This document shows, piece after piece, positions 7,794-15,809 of a stretch of DNA of 39,431 nucleotides. Position 1 is the stretch's first letter, and every line of letters begins with the position of its first letter. The translations under genes were made by a program, and so were the position numbers. This DNA is from JABDDM01 sp038240295 (GTDB lineage Bacteria > Bacteroidota > Ignavibacteria > Palsa-1295): assembly GCA_038240295.1 (NCBI GenBank), contig JBBSDW010000008.1, positions 1 to 39,431 on the forward strand. The letters run 5' to 3'. Below the pieces are notes generated by a model, which saw nothing but the letters and a program-made list of their open reading frames with translations, did no database searches and was not told the DNA's origin.

Positions 7794-8087
7794 TCAGGCC
7801 TCTCGGTCGCGTTTTGACCACTGCTTTTTAGCACCAAGCCAGTATCCGAGGGCGCAGAGTGCTGTTATCCCAGCGAATTCGATCCCGAGACGCGACAAAG
7901 CGACCATGTAGAGCACACGTGAAAGAGGGTCCGGCTGATCTTCGAAAATATATCGATAGGTGACTCGGTCAGGATGTGGTCTGCCATCATTATTCCACGC
8001 GCACTCATGATATGGTGGATAGACCAGGCATGCGAGTATGGCGACGAAACCGGTCCAGAAGACGAACCCTGGCTTCCGGTTTATCAT
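7794..8087 (-). CDS. Small membrane protein, two predicted transmembrane segments
   Basis: The frame stays open upstream into the neighbouring response-regulator gene, but the plausible start is the ATG at 8085-8087, giving 97 residues (MINRKPGFVFWTGF...). A first membrane span lies at about residues 6-25 (GFVFWTGFVAILACLVYPPY) and a second at about 70-88 (GIEFAGITALCALGYWLGA). The hydrophilic loop between them contains HPDRVTYRYIFEDQP. The C-terminus is basic (KKQWSKRDREA). The two-helix layout resembles many small hypothetical inner-membrane proteins. It lies 68 bases downstream of the receiver-domain gene on the same strand, which may or may not mean co-transcription. Confidence 0.6.
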   Translation of the reverse strand: MINRKPGFVFWTGFVAILACLVYPPYHECAWNNDGRPHPDRVTYRYIFEDQPDPLSRVLYMVALSRLGIEFAGITALCALGYWLGAKKQWSKRDREA

Positions 8088-8155
8088 TGTTGTTGATAAC
8101 AGGCTCAACAGATCTAGATACTTTCTGCGCCGAAAGCAAAGAAAACTGTAATTTA

Positions 8156-8521
8156 TTAACTGGCGGGAAGCAGCCTTTTGATCAGCAATTCCAGTTGCGC
8201 AAAATCGAACGGTTTGGCGACATGCTCCGCGAAGCCTGCATCCTTGCTCCGTTTGACGTCCTCCTCGGAGCAATAACCCGAAACGGCAATGGCGAGTACA
8301 GGGCCGTTTTTCTTAAGTGCTGTGATCAGTTCGATACCCGAGCCATCCGGCAAGCCAATATCGCTGATGATCAGATCGAATACCTTCTCACCGGCAAGCT
8401 GGATCGCGGCCTGCATGGATGTGGCCGATTCGATCGCGTACCCTCTGCGCTCGAGCAGAACTGTTACCGCCCGGTTCGTATCGAGATGATCATCGACAAG
8501 CAAAATACGCTTGCTGGACAT
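8156..8521 (-). CDS. Stand-alone response regulator receiver protein (CheY-like)
   Basis: The 121-residue protein is a single receiver domain with no output domain. The acidic pocket is Asp10-Asp11 (LLVDDH), the phosphoacceptor is Asp54 in IISDIGLPDGSG, the switch Ser is in AVSGY (about residue 80) and the conserved Lys is in AKPFD (about 102). Such proteins are phosphorylated by a histidine kinase or act in a phosphorelay through protein contacts. No kinase gene is present in the window, so the partner is unknown. The neighbours are an ABM-fold protein upstream and a small membrane protein downstream, neither of which indicates its pathway. Confidence 0.93.
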   Translation of the reverse strand: MSSKRILLVDDHLDTNRAVTVLLERRGYAIESATSMQAAIQLAGEKVFDLIISDIGLPDGSGIELITALKKNGPVLAIAVSGYCSEEDVKRSKDAGFAEHVAKPFDFAQLELLIKRLLPAS

Positions 8522-8583
8522 GAAGAGTCGTTTGTTTCACGTTGGCGAGCTCGCCTCGTGTCTGTTTACGGAAGAAACGCCAT

Positions 8584-8871
8584 TTATTGCATTAGCAAGG
8601 TTTCACCTTGAATGACATCTGGTGTTCCATGCAGCAGCGGGATGAGATGCTCGAGAGCCCATTCGGTCGCCGTGGCATTCGCCTCTTCCATTCCTGCACG
8701 TGTGGTAAACGTGCTTACCGAGCAAATATGCTCCTGTTCATCCGTGAATACTGTGTAATCGACAAAACCTAAGGCGCGGGTGAGGATAGGAAGCAACCCG
8801 ACCTCAAGCTTTTGGATGATATCCTTTTGCTGCTTCGGATCGTACTTCCAGCGCCGGACGGTGATATACAT
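8584..8871 (-). CDS. ABM-fold (dimeric alpha-beta barrel) hypothetical protein
   Basis: The likely start is the ATG at 8869-8871, giving 95 residues beginning MYITVRRWKY; an upstream in-frame start at 8925 would add 18 residues unrelated to the fold. The pattern fits the antibiotic-biosynthesis-monooxygenase-like ferredoxin fold: strand (YITVRRWKY), helix with charged face (KQQKDIIQKLEVGLLPILTRA), then GFVDYTVFTDEQEHICSVSTF and a second helix (AGMEEANATATEWALEHL). Many ABM homologues of this size are small oxidoreductases or have no known substrate. It lies between recX and the receiver gene on the same strand. No catalytic residue can be assigned. Confidence 0.65.
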   Translation of the reverse strand: MYITVRRWKYDPKQQKDIIQKLEVGLLPILTRALGFVDYTVFTDEQEHICSVSTFTTRAGMEEANATATEWALEHLIPLLHGTPDVIQGETLLMQ

Positions 8872-8939
8872 GCTTCTTATGCTAAGCGCGTTCGGATACG
8901 AATGTGGTCCGCAAGCGCGATTCAATGTTACACGAAACG

Positions 8940-9569
8940 TTACAAACTTACGTCAGAATAGACGACGGACACGACATCCCTCGAGAACCCCCGACGCAGC
9001 AAATACGAATAAAACTTGTGCTTGCGTTCCTCCTCGGGTAATTTCGCATATCTTGGCCAGCATTTTCCGGCGGCCTTTTTGGCGCGGTCGTGGTCGCTCT
9101 CGGCCGAGGCCAGTTGCGCGAGCGTCGATTCGATGATCTCAGGGTCGATACGGTGATGTTTTAACTCCCGAGCTATTTCGCTGGCGGAGACTTGCTTTCG
9201 TATCAGGCGATCGTTCACGTAAGCCCGCGCCCAAAGTTCGTCGTCGATCAACGAATAGAATTTCAAGCTCTCAACGACCCGGTCGATGATCGCTTCTGGA
9301 ATTTCTTCCCGTTCCAGACGCAATCGAACTTCACGCTCACTTCGTGCGCGATGATTGAGATAGCGCTGAGCGATCCTTTTTGCCGAGATCGAGTAATCGA
9401 AGTCGATGAGCGTCGCAAACTGATCCTCATCGATATAGTCTCCCTTGCGCAACCTGAATTCTTCGATCGTTTGCTGCTCGAGGCCAAAAGCAAACCCGCC
9501 TTCGATAAAGATCGAAGCGCGGGCTTTATCACGTTTTTGGCGAGTGATCGAGGTGATCGTGCCAGTCAT
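8940..9569 (-). CDS. recX: Regulatory protein RecX
   Basis: RecX binds in the groove of RecA filaments and limits their growth and activity. The 209-residue protein shows the tandem three-helix repeats of the family: RIAQRYLNHRARSEREVRLRL (about residues 65-85), IIDRVVESLKFYSLIDDELWARAYVNDRL (about 94-122), ASEIARELKHHRID and a C-terminal KFYSYLLRRGFSRDVV. The N-terminal beta extension (ITRQKRDKARASIFIEGG...) is typical of Bacteroidota/Chlorobi RecX. It begins 34 bases after the recA stop on the same strand, the classical recA-recX order, so recX is probably expressed by read-through from recA. Confidence 0.93.
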   Translation of the reverse strand: MTGTITSITRQKRDKARASIFIEGGFAFGLEQQTIEEFRLRKGDYIDEDQFATLIDFDYSISAKRIAQRYLNHRARSEREVRLRLEREEIPEAIIDRVVESLKFYSLIDDELWARAYVNDRLIRKQVSASEIARELKHHRIDPEIIESTLAQLASAESDHDRAKKAAGKCWPRYAKLPEEERKHKFYSYLLRRGFSRDVVSVVYSDVSL

Positions 9570-9570
9570 G

Positions 9571-9584
9571 ACTCAGTGCTGAGT
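9571..9584. other. Inverted repeat in the recA-recX gap
   Basis: ACTCAG-TG-CTGAGT is a 6-bp inverted repeat in the 34-base recA-recX spacer, immediately upstream of the recX ATG. The heptamer GTGCTGA also occurs twice here (9577-9583 and again about 6 bases later). The stem could attenuate recA transcript read-through and keep RecX below RecA, but it has no T-run. Confidence 0.35.
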
Positions 9585-9603
9585 ATGCGTGCTGAATGCG
9601 AAC

Positions 9604-10716
9604 TTAGGCGATTGCCTTTTGCTTGCGCATTGCCTTTTCGTCGGGGAGCGGTCCGCCGGCGGCCACAGCCGCGCCGTTGGTCGCAGCCGGTGCAGGCTCT
9701 TCGTCGAGCGAGATACCAAGCTTTTTGCGGACGGCAGTCTCGACTTTCAGGAATGCATCGGGATTGTCCTTCAAGAATACCTTGACCGATTCACGTCCCT
9801 GACCGATACGCTCGCCACCAAACGAGAACCACGAACCTGCCTTCTGAATGATATCGTGCTCGATGCCAACATCGATCATATCACCAAGTTTCGAAATGCC
9901 TTCGTTATAGAGCACGTCGAACTCAACTTCGCGGAATGGCGGCGCAAGCTTGTTTTTTACGACCTTCACACGCACGCGGTTACCGATGATCTCCGTACCC
10001 TCCTTGATCGCATCGCGACGGCGAATGTCAAGACGCAACGATGCGTAGAACTTGAGTGCATTTCCACCGGTCGTCGTCTCGGGATTGCCATAGAGCACAC
10101 CGATCTTCGAGCGAAGCTGATTCGTAAAGATCACCGTTGTGCCCGACTTGCCAATGACTGCCGTTACCTTACGCATCGCCTGCGACATGAGTCGTGCCTG
10201 CGCGCCCATCTGCGCATCGCCCATTTCACCTTCGATCTCGGCGCGTGGCGTGAGCGCTGCGACGGAATCGACTACGATCACGTCAAGCGCGGCGGAACGT
10301 ACCAACTGTTCGAGAATATCAAGCGCCTGTTCGCCAAATTCGGGCTGGGAAAGAATCAGTTCTTCGGTGTTCACCCCGAGACGCTTTGCATAACCGACAT
10401 CGAGCGCGTGCTCTGCGTCGATAAAGGCAGCATTGCCGCCCCGCTTCTGAGCTTCAGCAATGATATGAAGGCAAAGCGTTGTCTTTCCGGACGATTCCGG
10501 TCCGAAGATCTCGATCACACGTCCGCGAGGAACGCCGCCAATGCCGATCGCAGCATCGATCGAAAGCGAACCGGTTGGGATAACCTCGACCTTCACATGC
10601 GGAGCGTCGCCAAGGCGCATGACGGAGCCCTTGCCATGGTTCTTTTCGATCGCATCCATCGCGGTCTGCAGCGCCCGCTTGCGCGCATCCTTCGTTGCCT
10701 GGTCCTGGAATGACAT
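9604..10716 (-). CDS. recA: Recombinase RecA
   Basis: RecA forms nucleoprotein filaments on single-stranded DNA, performs strand exchange and activates LexA cleavage. The 370-residue protein has the Walker A motif GPESSGKTT (residues 72-80), the catalytic Glu region in AFIDAEHALD, Walker B around LDVIVVDSVAALTPRAE, loop L1 near MGAQARLMSQAMRK and loop L2 with the NQLRSKIGVLYGNPETTTGG segment. The C-terminus has a short Ala-rich acidic/neutral tail (EEPAPAATNGAA) ending MRKQKAIA. The ATG at 10714-10716 is followed by the usual DARKRALQTAMDAIEKNHGKG. A 9-bp hairpin lies 38 bases upstream. I see neither an E. coli-type nor a Gram-positive-type SOS box in the leader. Confidence 0.98.
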   Translation of the reverse strand: MSFQDQATKDARKRALQTAMDAIEKNHGKGSVMRLGDAPHVKVEVIPTGSLSIDAAIGIGGVPRGRVIEIFGPESSGKTTLCLHIIAEAQKRGGNAAFIDAEHALDVGYAKRLGVNTEELILSQPEFGEQALDILEQLVRSAALDVIVVDSVAALTPRAEIEGEMGDAQMGAQARLMSQAMRKVTAVIGKSGTTVIFTNQLRSKIGVLYGNPETTTGGNALKFYASLRLDIRRRDAIKEGTEIIGNRVRVKVVKNKLAPPFREVEFDVLYNEGISKLGDMIDVGIEHDIIQKAGSWFSFGGERIGQGRESVKVFLKDNPDAFLKVETAVRKKLGISLDEEPAPAATNGAAVAAGGPLPDEKAMRKQKAIA

Positions 10717-10753
10717 AGTCGCTAAAAGTTATGAATGAAGACTTGGGATCTCG

Positions 10754-10777
10754 TATGGTGCTTGAATCAGCACCGTA
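10754..10777 (-). promoter_or_regulatory. Hairpin or operator in the recA leader
   Basis: GGTGCT-TGAATC-AGCACC forms a 6-bp perfect stem with a 6-base loop, extended to 9 bp by one G/T wobble and two A/T pairs. It ends 38 bases upstream of the recA ATG. It may be an RNA leader structure or a dyad operator. It does not match CTGT-N8-ACAG or GAAC-N4-GTTC, so any link to SOS control would be lineage-specific and is unproven. Confidence 0.4.
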
Positions 10778-11067
10778 ACTAACCGCGCCGAGCGAGAAGG
10801 GATTCCCGCTAATTCGTTTATTTTACTACGAAAAAATGGCGCGTGGAGTTCACCCGAAAACACAAATTCGTCATCGCCAGCAAATTACTTTTTGCGTGGT
10901 GATCGAACCGCTATATCAGCAGCTCTTACGTGTGACTTCAAGGAAACCTATTAAGCGAGTCATCTTGAAGGCGCCTGTAAGTTGATCGGTCAGCCAGAAG
11001 ACCGTGCGCCTGAAAGATCTTGCCGTTCGGTTGCAGTGCAGTTGAGCTTCGGTGATCAAGCGTAAGA

Positions 11068-11085
11068 TAAAGCTCGCGCTACGTT
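11068..11085. repeat. Copy 1 of an 18-base dispersed repeat
   Basis: TAAAGCTCGCGCTACGTT matches the segment at 23663-23680 at 17 of 18 positions (one C/T difference). Both copies are intergenic and preceded by a CAAGC motif. This looks like a REP-like or dispersed intergenic element. Confidence 0.55.
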
Positions 11086-11088
11086 TCG

Positions 11089-11151
11089 CTGTTCCCTGTT
11101 CCCAATCCGCCGTTCCCAGCTCCCTGTTCCCTGTTCCCAGCTCCCTGTTCC
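11089..11151. repeat. Heteromorphic heptamer tandem repeat (9 units)
   Basis: Reading in 7-base units gives CTGTTCC, CTGTTCC, CAATCCG, CCGTTCC, CAGCTCC, CTGTTCC, CTGTTCC, CAGCTCC, CTGTTCC. Five units are identical and the rest are variants in exact 7-base register. The layout resembles the short tandemly repeated heptanucleotides (STRR) described in cyanobacteria. It lies 45 bases beyond the stop of the GT39-like gene, upstream of recA. Confidence 0.85.
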
Positions 11152-11196
11152 CCTTTCGATTGCAGTTCGCTGAAGTTCGCTCTACGTCTACAGAGA

Positions 11197-12546
11197 TTAT
11201 TTTGCGACGCGTTTACGCCTGTTTCCGACTATGAAGCGCACGCTTATCGCATACCCATATAGCAGCGGCACGGCCGGATAAAAATAGCGGGGCTCCACAT
11301 TCGTGGCCAGATGGGTAACGATAAAGTAAACGAGGATCAGGACGACCATGACATGTTCGTTACGGGATCGGCGCCAGGCGTAGATAAGCCCGACAAGTGC
11401 GGCGATAATCAATAGCCAGCCGATGATCGGCGACAAAAATCGGACGATGGTTGCGACCGGCGCCTGCTTGAGCATCGTGATGTATTTGCCCGGAAAGCGT
11501 TGCGATAGATCGTCGCCCGGTTTTGCGTAGGAGACTGAGTCAGTAAAGAAAAGCCCACGAACGGTGAACATCAACGGTATGCGCCGCACGACCAGACTTG
11601 CATAAAAAAGAGGGTGATGCTTGATCGTGTCGACTGCTTCGCTGAAGAGCGCCTGATCGTGCGCTTTGCCGTTCGGATAAAAAAGCTGTTTCGTATTCAG
11701 CTTATTATGCGCTACCCGTTCATCGGCGTACGTCGTGCCGAGCGTATCGCCAAACTGACTAATGCCTTCGTACATCGTCGTACCGCTGCCAAGATTGAGC
11801 GGCAGGATTTCGCCGCTGAGCGCATAATTCTTCAACGTGTTGATCCCGATCGCCGCACCGAGTATCAAGATCATGATTGCAAATCCACTGATTGCTTTCT
11901 TCCATGGAAGGATCACGAAAAGCACTGGAAGCAAAAAAAATGGGAAGAGCACGAGGTCGGGCCGCAGATAGATCGAGCCCGCGAGCAATGCCGCAGCGAT
12001 GAGTAAATGTTTTGTTTGATGATCGCGGGCAAATTTGGTAAGCGCGATCGCAAGGCCGAGCATAATAAGCGTCGTGAAGCCATCGGGCAGCAGCACAACA
12101 TCGAAGCGCGCCGCATTTGGCCAGAGCGCGGCGAGCCATGCAGAGCCGATTGCAATCCTCTCCACATTCGGCGAATTGTAAAAAAGCAACTTCGTCAGCT
12201 TATAAACGAGGAACACGACACAAGCGACGATGAAAGCCTGTCCGATCTGAAAGGCGATGGGAGCCACACCGGTGATAAGCGCGATGACGGCGAAATAAAG
12301 CACATACCCGACCGGTCGGCCAATGAAGGGAAGATAGGCCATGTGCACTGCGCCCGAGTTATACGGGGCAGTGTCAACGTAGGCCGAAAGTCCATGACCA
12401 GTCAGGAGGTTGGTGGTCGCGTCGAGATACTCGCCGGTAATGCCTCCGTAGTAATTCACGCTGGGATAAAGCACTACGAAGAGCAGCCGAATGGCTACGG
12501 CGCAGGCATAGATATAAAAGAGTTTTTTTGGAATGCTACGGGTCAC
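11197..12546 (-). CDS. Polytopic membrane glycosyltransferase, GT39/ArnT-like
   Basis: The 449-residue protein has around 10-11 hydrophobic spans and the architecture of GT-C fold transferases that use polyprenyl-phosphate sugars on the periplasmic side. The first periplasmic loop (residues about 28-60) contains NYYGGITGEYLDA with acidic residues where GT-C enzymes carry their catalytic Asp/Glu. A later loop has LWPNAARFDVVLLPDGFTTL, as in dolichyl-phosphate-mannose-type transferases. The C-terminus is basic (GNRRKRVAK). The GTG start at 12544-12546 overlaps the stop of the flippase gene by 4 bases (GTGA), so the two are translationally coupled. The sugar and acceptor cannot be told from sequence. 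It is the last gene of the polysaccharide-related run. Confidence 0.75.
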   Translation of the reverse strand: MTRSIPKKLFYIYACAVAIRLLFVVLYPSVNYYGGITGEYLDATTNLLTGHGLSAYVDTAPYNSGAVHMAYLPFIGRPVGYVLYFAVIALITGVAPIAFQIGQAFIVACVVFLVYKLTKLLFYNSPNVERIAIGSAWLAALWPNAARFDVVLLPDGFTTLIMLGLAIALTKFARDHQTKHLLIAAALLAGSIYLRPDLVLFPFFLLPVLFVILPWKKAISGFAIMILILGAAIGINTLKNYALSGEILPLNLGSGTTMYEGISQFGDTLGTTYADERVAHNKLNTKQLFYPNGKAHDQALFSEAVDTIKHHPLFYASLVVRRIPLMFTVRGLFFTDSVSYAKPGDDLSQRFPGKYITMLKQAPVATIVRFLSPIIGWLLIIAALVGLIYAWRRSRNEHVMVVLILVYFIVTHLATNVEPRYFYPAVPLLYGYAISVRFIVGNRRKRVAK

Positions 12547-13901
12547 AGTCCGGGAGTGTTATCGACTTTTCCGGCGGCCTCTTTTCTGGCTTTGAGTCGC
12601 AATGCGAGGCTCTCGCGGGCAGTAAGCGCATGCGACATTGTGCCCGTAAAGGTGAGCGCGATCTCGCGCCTCATCGCGATATAGGTGAACGCACCAAGCG
12701 CAGTCATCGAAATTGCGATTGCGATCGCGGCACCCATCGAAGCCATTAGGGGAACAAAGACGAAACAGAGAATAAAGAATATGAGCGTGGCGCCGAGCGT
12801 GGAAAGGAACAAGCTCTTCGCTTTGCCGATCCCGATCAATACATTCGTGCCGATAAGCGAGAGCGGCAGCGTGAAGCCCGAGAGCATCATCACCTGAAAG
12901 ATCGGAGAGGCCGCGTCATATTTTCCTTTATAAATGATGTGGACAAGCTGCGGCGAAATCACAATCAGTACGAGCGAGATCGGAACAAGCCCGGCAAATC
13001 CGAGAAGCAAAAGTTTTTCGATGAGCGTGCGAAGACTGAGATGTTCTTTGGCTGTATAAAGCTTTGAGCTCACCGGCACCACAAGCAGTGTCGCACCTTC
13101 GCGCACTGCATCGAGAAAGCGGTAGATCGTTTTTGCTGCCGTATACACAGCAACTTCCGCAGGATTCCAGTAGAGTCCCACGATCAGCACATCGGACCAC
13201 TGCTGCAGCGTTAGCAGCGCGCTCGTGCCTGCCTGGAATTTTGCAAAATTAATGAGTCTGCTATATTCTCCGCGAGGCACGTGAAGAAGTGGCATCTTCC
13301 GAAACCCTTTCCAGCCAAGTCCGATTGCGACAGCACTCGAAATCGCTCCGCCGATCATATTCATCTGCATGAACTGCGTGGCGTTATGAAACCATCCCAT
13401 CATTCCCGCTACAACGGCCATCACCACGACCGAACCGAAGAGTCCAAGATCGACCCAGAAGATCGCCTTGATCCGGTACGTGATCTGCAAGTAGCGAATA
13501 CCTACGTTCCGGAAAATATGCAGTGAGATGAGCAGCGGCATCATCATGAGCATGGTGCCAAGTTCGCTGCTCTTGTACACATTGGCGAGCAGACTGCTTA
13601 AGAGCGCAATGGTCGCGCCCGTGAGGAGCATGAAAAATGCGTACAGATTAAAACTTGCGGCGAGCACCTCTTCGACTTCCGCTTCGTGCTCGCTGGCGAA
13701 TTTCACCATCGGCTGCAAAAAGATCGAATCGGAAAGTACACAGAGGATCAAAAAGAAAGACTGGAACAGCGAGAAAATGCCCCACTCCTCCGGCTTCAAT
13801 ACATTGACGACGACAAGGATCACCGAAAAGCCATAGAGCAAGAGCAGCCCCTTGTCGAGTACGGTCCAGATTCCTTTGTCGAGATGCTCCGATAATTTCA
13901 T
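12543..13901 (-). CDS. Polysaccharide/lipid flippase, MOP superfamily (Wzx-like)
   Basis: This 452-residue protein has about 12 transmembrane helices and the features of polysaccharide-biosynthesis (PST/Wzx) flippases: an N-terminal LDKGIWTVLDKGLLLLYGFSVILVVVN start, an early QPMVKFASEHE segment and the LISLHIFRNVGIRYLQI helix. Wzx proteins move undecaprenyl-linked glycans across the inner membrane. The C-terminal tail (RLKARKEAAGKVDNTPGL) is cytoplasmic and basic. It starts 85 bases after the heparinase-like gene stop and is coupled to the downstream GT39-like gene through a 4-base overlap. No wzy or initiating glycosyltransferase is in the window, so the substrate is unknown. Confidence 0.85.
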   Translation of the reverse strand: MKLSEHLDKGIWTVLDKGLLLLYGFSVILVVVNVLKPEEWGIFSLFQSFFLILCVLSDSIFLQPMVKFASEHEAEVEEVLAASFNLYAFFMLLTGATIALLSSLLANVYKSSELGTMLMMMPLLISLHIFRNVGIRYLQITYRIKAIFWVDLGLFGSVVVMAVVAGMMGWFHNATQFMQMNMIGGAISSAVAIGLGWKGFRKMPLLHVPRGEYSRLINFAKFQAGTSALLTLQQWSDVLIVGLYWNPAEVAVYTAAKTIYRFLDAVREGATLLVVPVSSKLYTAKEHLSLRTLIEKLLLLGFAGLVPISLVLIVISPQLVHIIYKGKYDAASPIFQVMMLSGFTLPLSLIGTNVLIGIGKAKSLFLSTLGATLIFFILCFVFVPLMASMGAAIAIAISMTALGAFTYIAMRREIALTFTGTMSHALTARESLALRLKARKEAAGKVDNTPGL

Positions 13902-13986
13902 TGACAGGGCTTAACAAACAGGCGGGCGAATGAGTCCGATGTGCGAACGAGAACGGCAGTCGGCGAAGTCGGATTCTCCCATAACA

Positions 13987-15804
13987 TTAGTGCATGATAA
14001 ACTCGCTCACTATCTTCTCAATCGACACTTCGGCCAACACGATCAACATGATCGCTGGCTCCTCCCGTAAGTAGCTGGCCGAATAATTATATTCGAGGCT
14101 GCTCAAATCGCACTCAGCGCCAGTGATCTCGAATGATATCCTTCGATCCCCCAGGGCAAGCGTGGCCGTGTTGCCGCTCAGTGCAAGCAGAATCCACCCA
14201 GGAGCAAAATGAAAGCGGAGCGTCACGTTTGCCTTCGATCGCAATGCAAACTTGTCGCTTACAATAAAGCGCGCCTGTTCGAGACGAATTTCTCGTTCGT
14301 GTGATTGTCTCGTCTCGCCATAACTTGCGGTGCACCAAACTGCCGATTCGTCGGAGGCAGCCTCGATGAGGGTCGCATCGGGCCGTACAGACTTCCAGCC
14401 AAAATTGAACTTCTGAGTTGCGCGGTTCAGCGAACCGATCTCGACACCATTGTGCGCATCGGCACCGCGGTATTCGCTCCGTTTTGCTGGCGAACCATTA
14501 TAGACGTACGTGCCGGGATCGACAAGCACCGGTATGTTCTCGATATACAGTATCGGACTCAAACAATCGTCGTGCGCATGAGAGCTGAAACCTTCGCTTC
14601 CCATGCCGAAGGGCCCGGCGCGCATTGTGGCGAAATTCCTGCCCGAGCGAAGCGTCGCATAACCGCCTTGAGGAAAAAGCGCGGCGCTCGGATGCTTCCG
14701 CGAACTCCTCCCAAAAACAAGATCGACCCACATTGCTTGGTCGCCCTCAAAATAGATTGCCCACCCATCGTCGCCATCGCCGATCCGAGCCAGGTTGTTC
14801 ACGTTCTGCGAATCAACCTCAGGCCGCAGCGCTTCAAGGAACGACTCCAGTTTCGAAAGCCGATCGTGAAACATCCCGCTCATAGGCTGATCGTTCTGCG
14901 CAGCTACCCGTTCAACGATCTGAAAGAAATTCGTGACGAATTGATGATACCAGGTTGAAGATTCCTTCGTCGACCCGTCCGGATAAGTTTGATCGATGAT
15001 CTCCTTCTCAAGTATTCTTCGAGCCAGTGCGGTGTGGCTTTTCGCTTCGGGGTAGTCCCAGTAACTCGCAACGACAAAGAGTCCGGCGGCCTCCCCGATC
15101 AAGTGATTGCTTCTGACGACCTTATCGACCGAAAGATCCTGCGCAAGATATTGAACCTGCTGCCAAATGCTTCTGCCGATCGGACTCTCAGCACTGATGT
15201 TCATCCCAGCTTGCTTCAGCAACGCTATCGAGGCCGTCCAGCTGACCAACCGAATTGCGATCTCGAGCGCACTCGACCAGTTGATCGTCTTCGCAACTGG
15301 ATTATCTTCTATCCATGATAGCATCCGATGTTGGATCTCGTCTGCGTATTTCGTTTCTCCGCAGAGCAGAGCAGCCTGCGCGAGCGCCGGGAGATCCTTG
15401 AATCGGTTGATCTCCCAGACGATCTTTACATCCTTCGGCGTATCGCTCGCGTGAAGAAGTGTCTCAGAGTAAAATCGCTTCGGCCAATATTTTTCCTCGA
15501 TCGGATCGTAATTCCACGGTTGTTGCAGTCTGCGAATGGAATACGGAAAGGTGAAAACATAATTTTCGTCCCGCAGCATCGAGTCCGCCCGTTCGAAAAT
15601 TTGTTCGGTGTCAACTGGGGATTCCGCAAGATCAAGTTTGGACGGTGTTCCCAGGAATTTTGCACCCGTCGTGCCCGTGCGGACTTGCTGCAGCATTTTT
15701 ACATGATGCTTTTTCTTGCGGCGCTTTTCGAGCAAGAGCGCAATGGTGCTGCCAGGACCCAGGAGCCGGAAAGAATGTTTGAGTGCGGTGAGCGTGGGAT
15801 GCAC
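13987..15804 (-). CDS. Heparinase II/III family protein (polysaccharide lyase-like)
   Basis: The 605-residue protein has an alpha/alpha-toroid N-terminal half (about residues 60-360, with ALEIAIRLVSWTASIALL and WQQVQYLAQDLSVDKVVRSNHLIGEAAG) and a C-terminal heparinase II/III beta-sandwich from about 385, with SSHAHDDCLSPILYIENIPV, VDPGTYVYNG and a DAHNGVEI motif. These are the hallmarks of PL12/PL15-like lyases and of the capsule-cluster homologues. It lacks a signal peptide and begins like biosynthetic-cluster members (TLTALKHSFRLL). The GTG start at 15802-15804 lies 5 bases after the lipoprotein stop; the next in-frame ATG would remove 36 residues. Lytic activity or substrate is not evident. 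The context suggests exopolysaccharide processing. Confidence 0.85.
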   Translation of the reverse strand: MHPTLTALKHSFRLLGPGSTIALLLEKRRKKKHHVKMLQQVRTGTTGAKFLGTPSKLDLAESPVDTEQIFERADSMLRDENYVFTFPYSIRRLQQPWNYDPIEEKYWPKRFYSETLLHASDTPKDVKIVWEINRFKDLPALAQAALLCGETKYADEIQHRMLSWIEDNPVAKTINWSSALEIAIRLVSWTASIALLKQAGMNISAESPIGRSIWQQVQYLAQDLSVDKVVRSNHLIGEAAGLFVVASYWDYPEAKSHTALARRILEKEIIDQTYPDGSTKESSTWYHQFVTNFFQIVERVAAQNDQPMSGMFHDRLSKLESFLEALRPEVDSQNVNNLARIGDGDDGWAIYFEGDQAMWVDLVFGRSSRKHPSAALFPQGGYATLRSGRNFATMRAGPFGMGSEGFSSHAHDDCLSPILYIENIPVLVDPGTYVYNGSPAKRSEYRGADAHNGVEIGSLNRATQKFNFGWKSVRPDATLIEAASDESAVWCTASYGETRQSHEREIRLEQARFIVSDKFALRSKANVTLRFHFAPGWILLALSGNTATLALGDRRISFEITGAECDLSSLEYNYSASYLREEPAIMLIVLAEVSIEKIVSEFIMH

Positions 15805-15809
15805 CGTGG

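Larger units (their letters stand above)
10717..11196. other. 480-base intergenic region upstream of recA
   Basis: The region lies between recA and the GT39-like gene, both on the minus strand. It holds the recA promoter and leader, the tail of the polysaccharide run, a recA-leader hairpin, a heteromorphic heptamer tandem repeat and an 18-base segment that recurs in front of the MFS gene. No open frame in it has coding character. Confidence 0.6.

Noticed and set aside
9589..10713. Long plus-strand frame opposite recA
   Set aside because: It mirrors recA almost end to end and its translation has no domain character; recA is unambiguous on the minus strand.
10717..10850. Classical SOS box upstream of recA
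   Set aside because: I searched for CTGT-N8-ACAG and GAAC-N4-GTTC patterns and found neither.
11089..11151. Possible CRISPR array
   Set aside because: The period is 7 bases with no spacers and no cas genes nearby; it is a heptamer tandem repeat.
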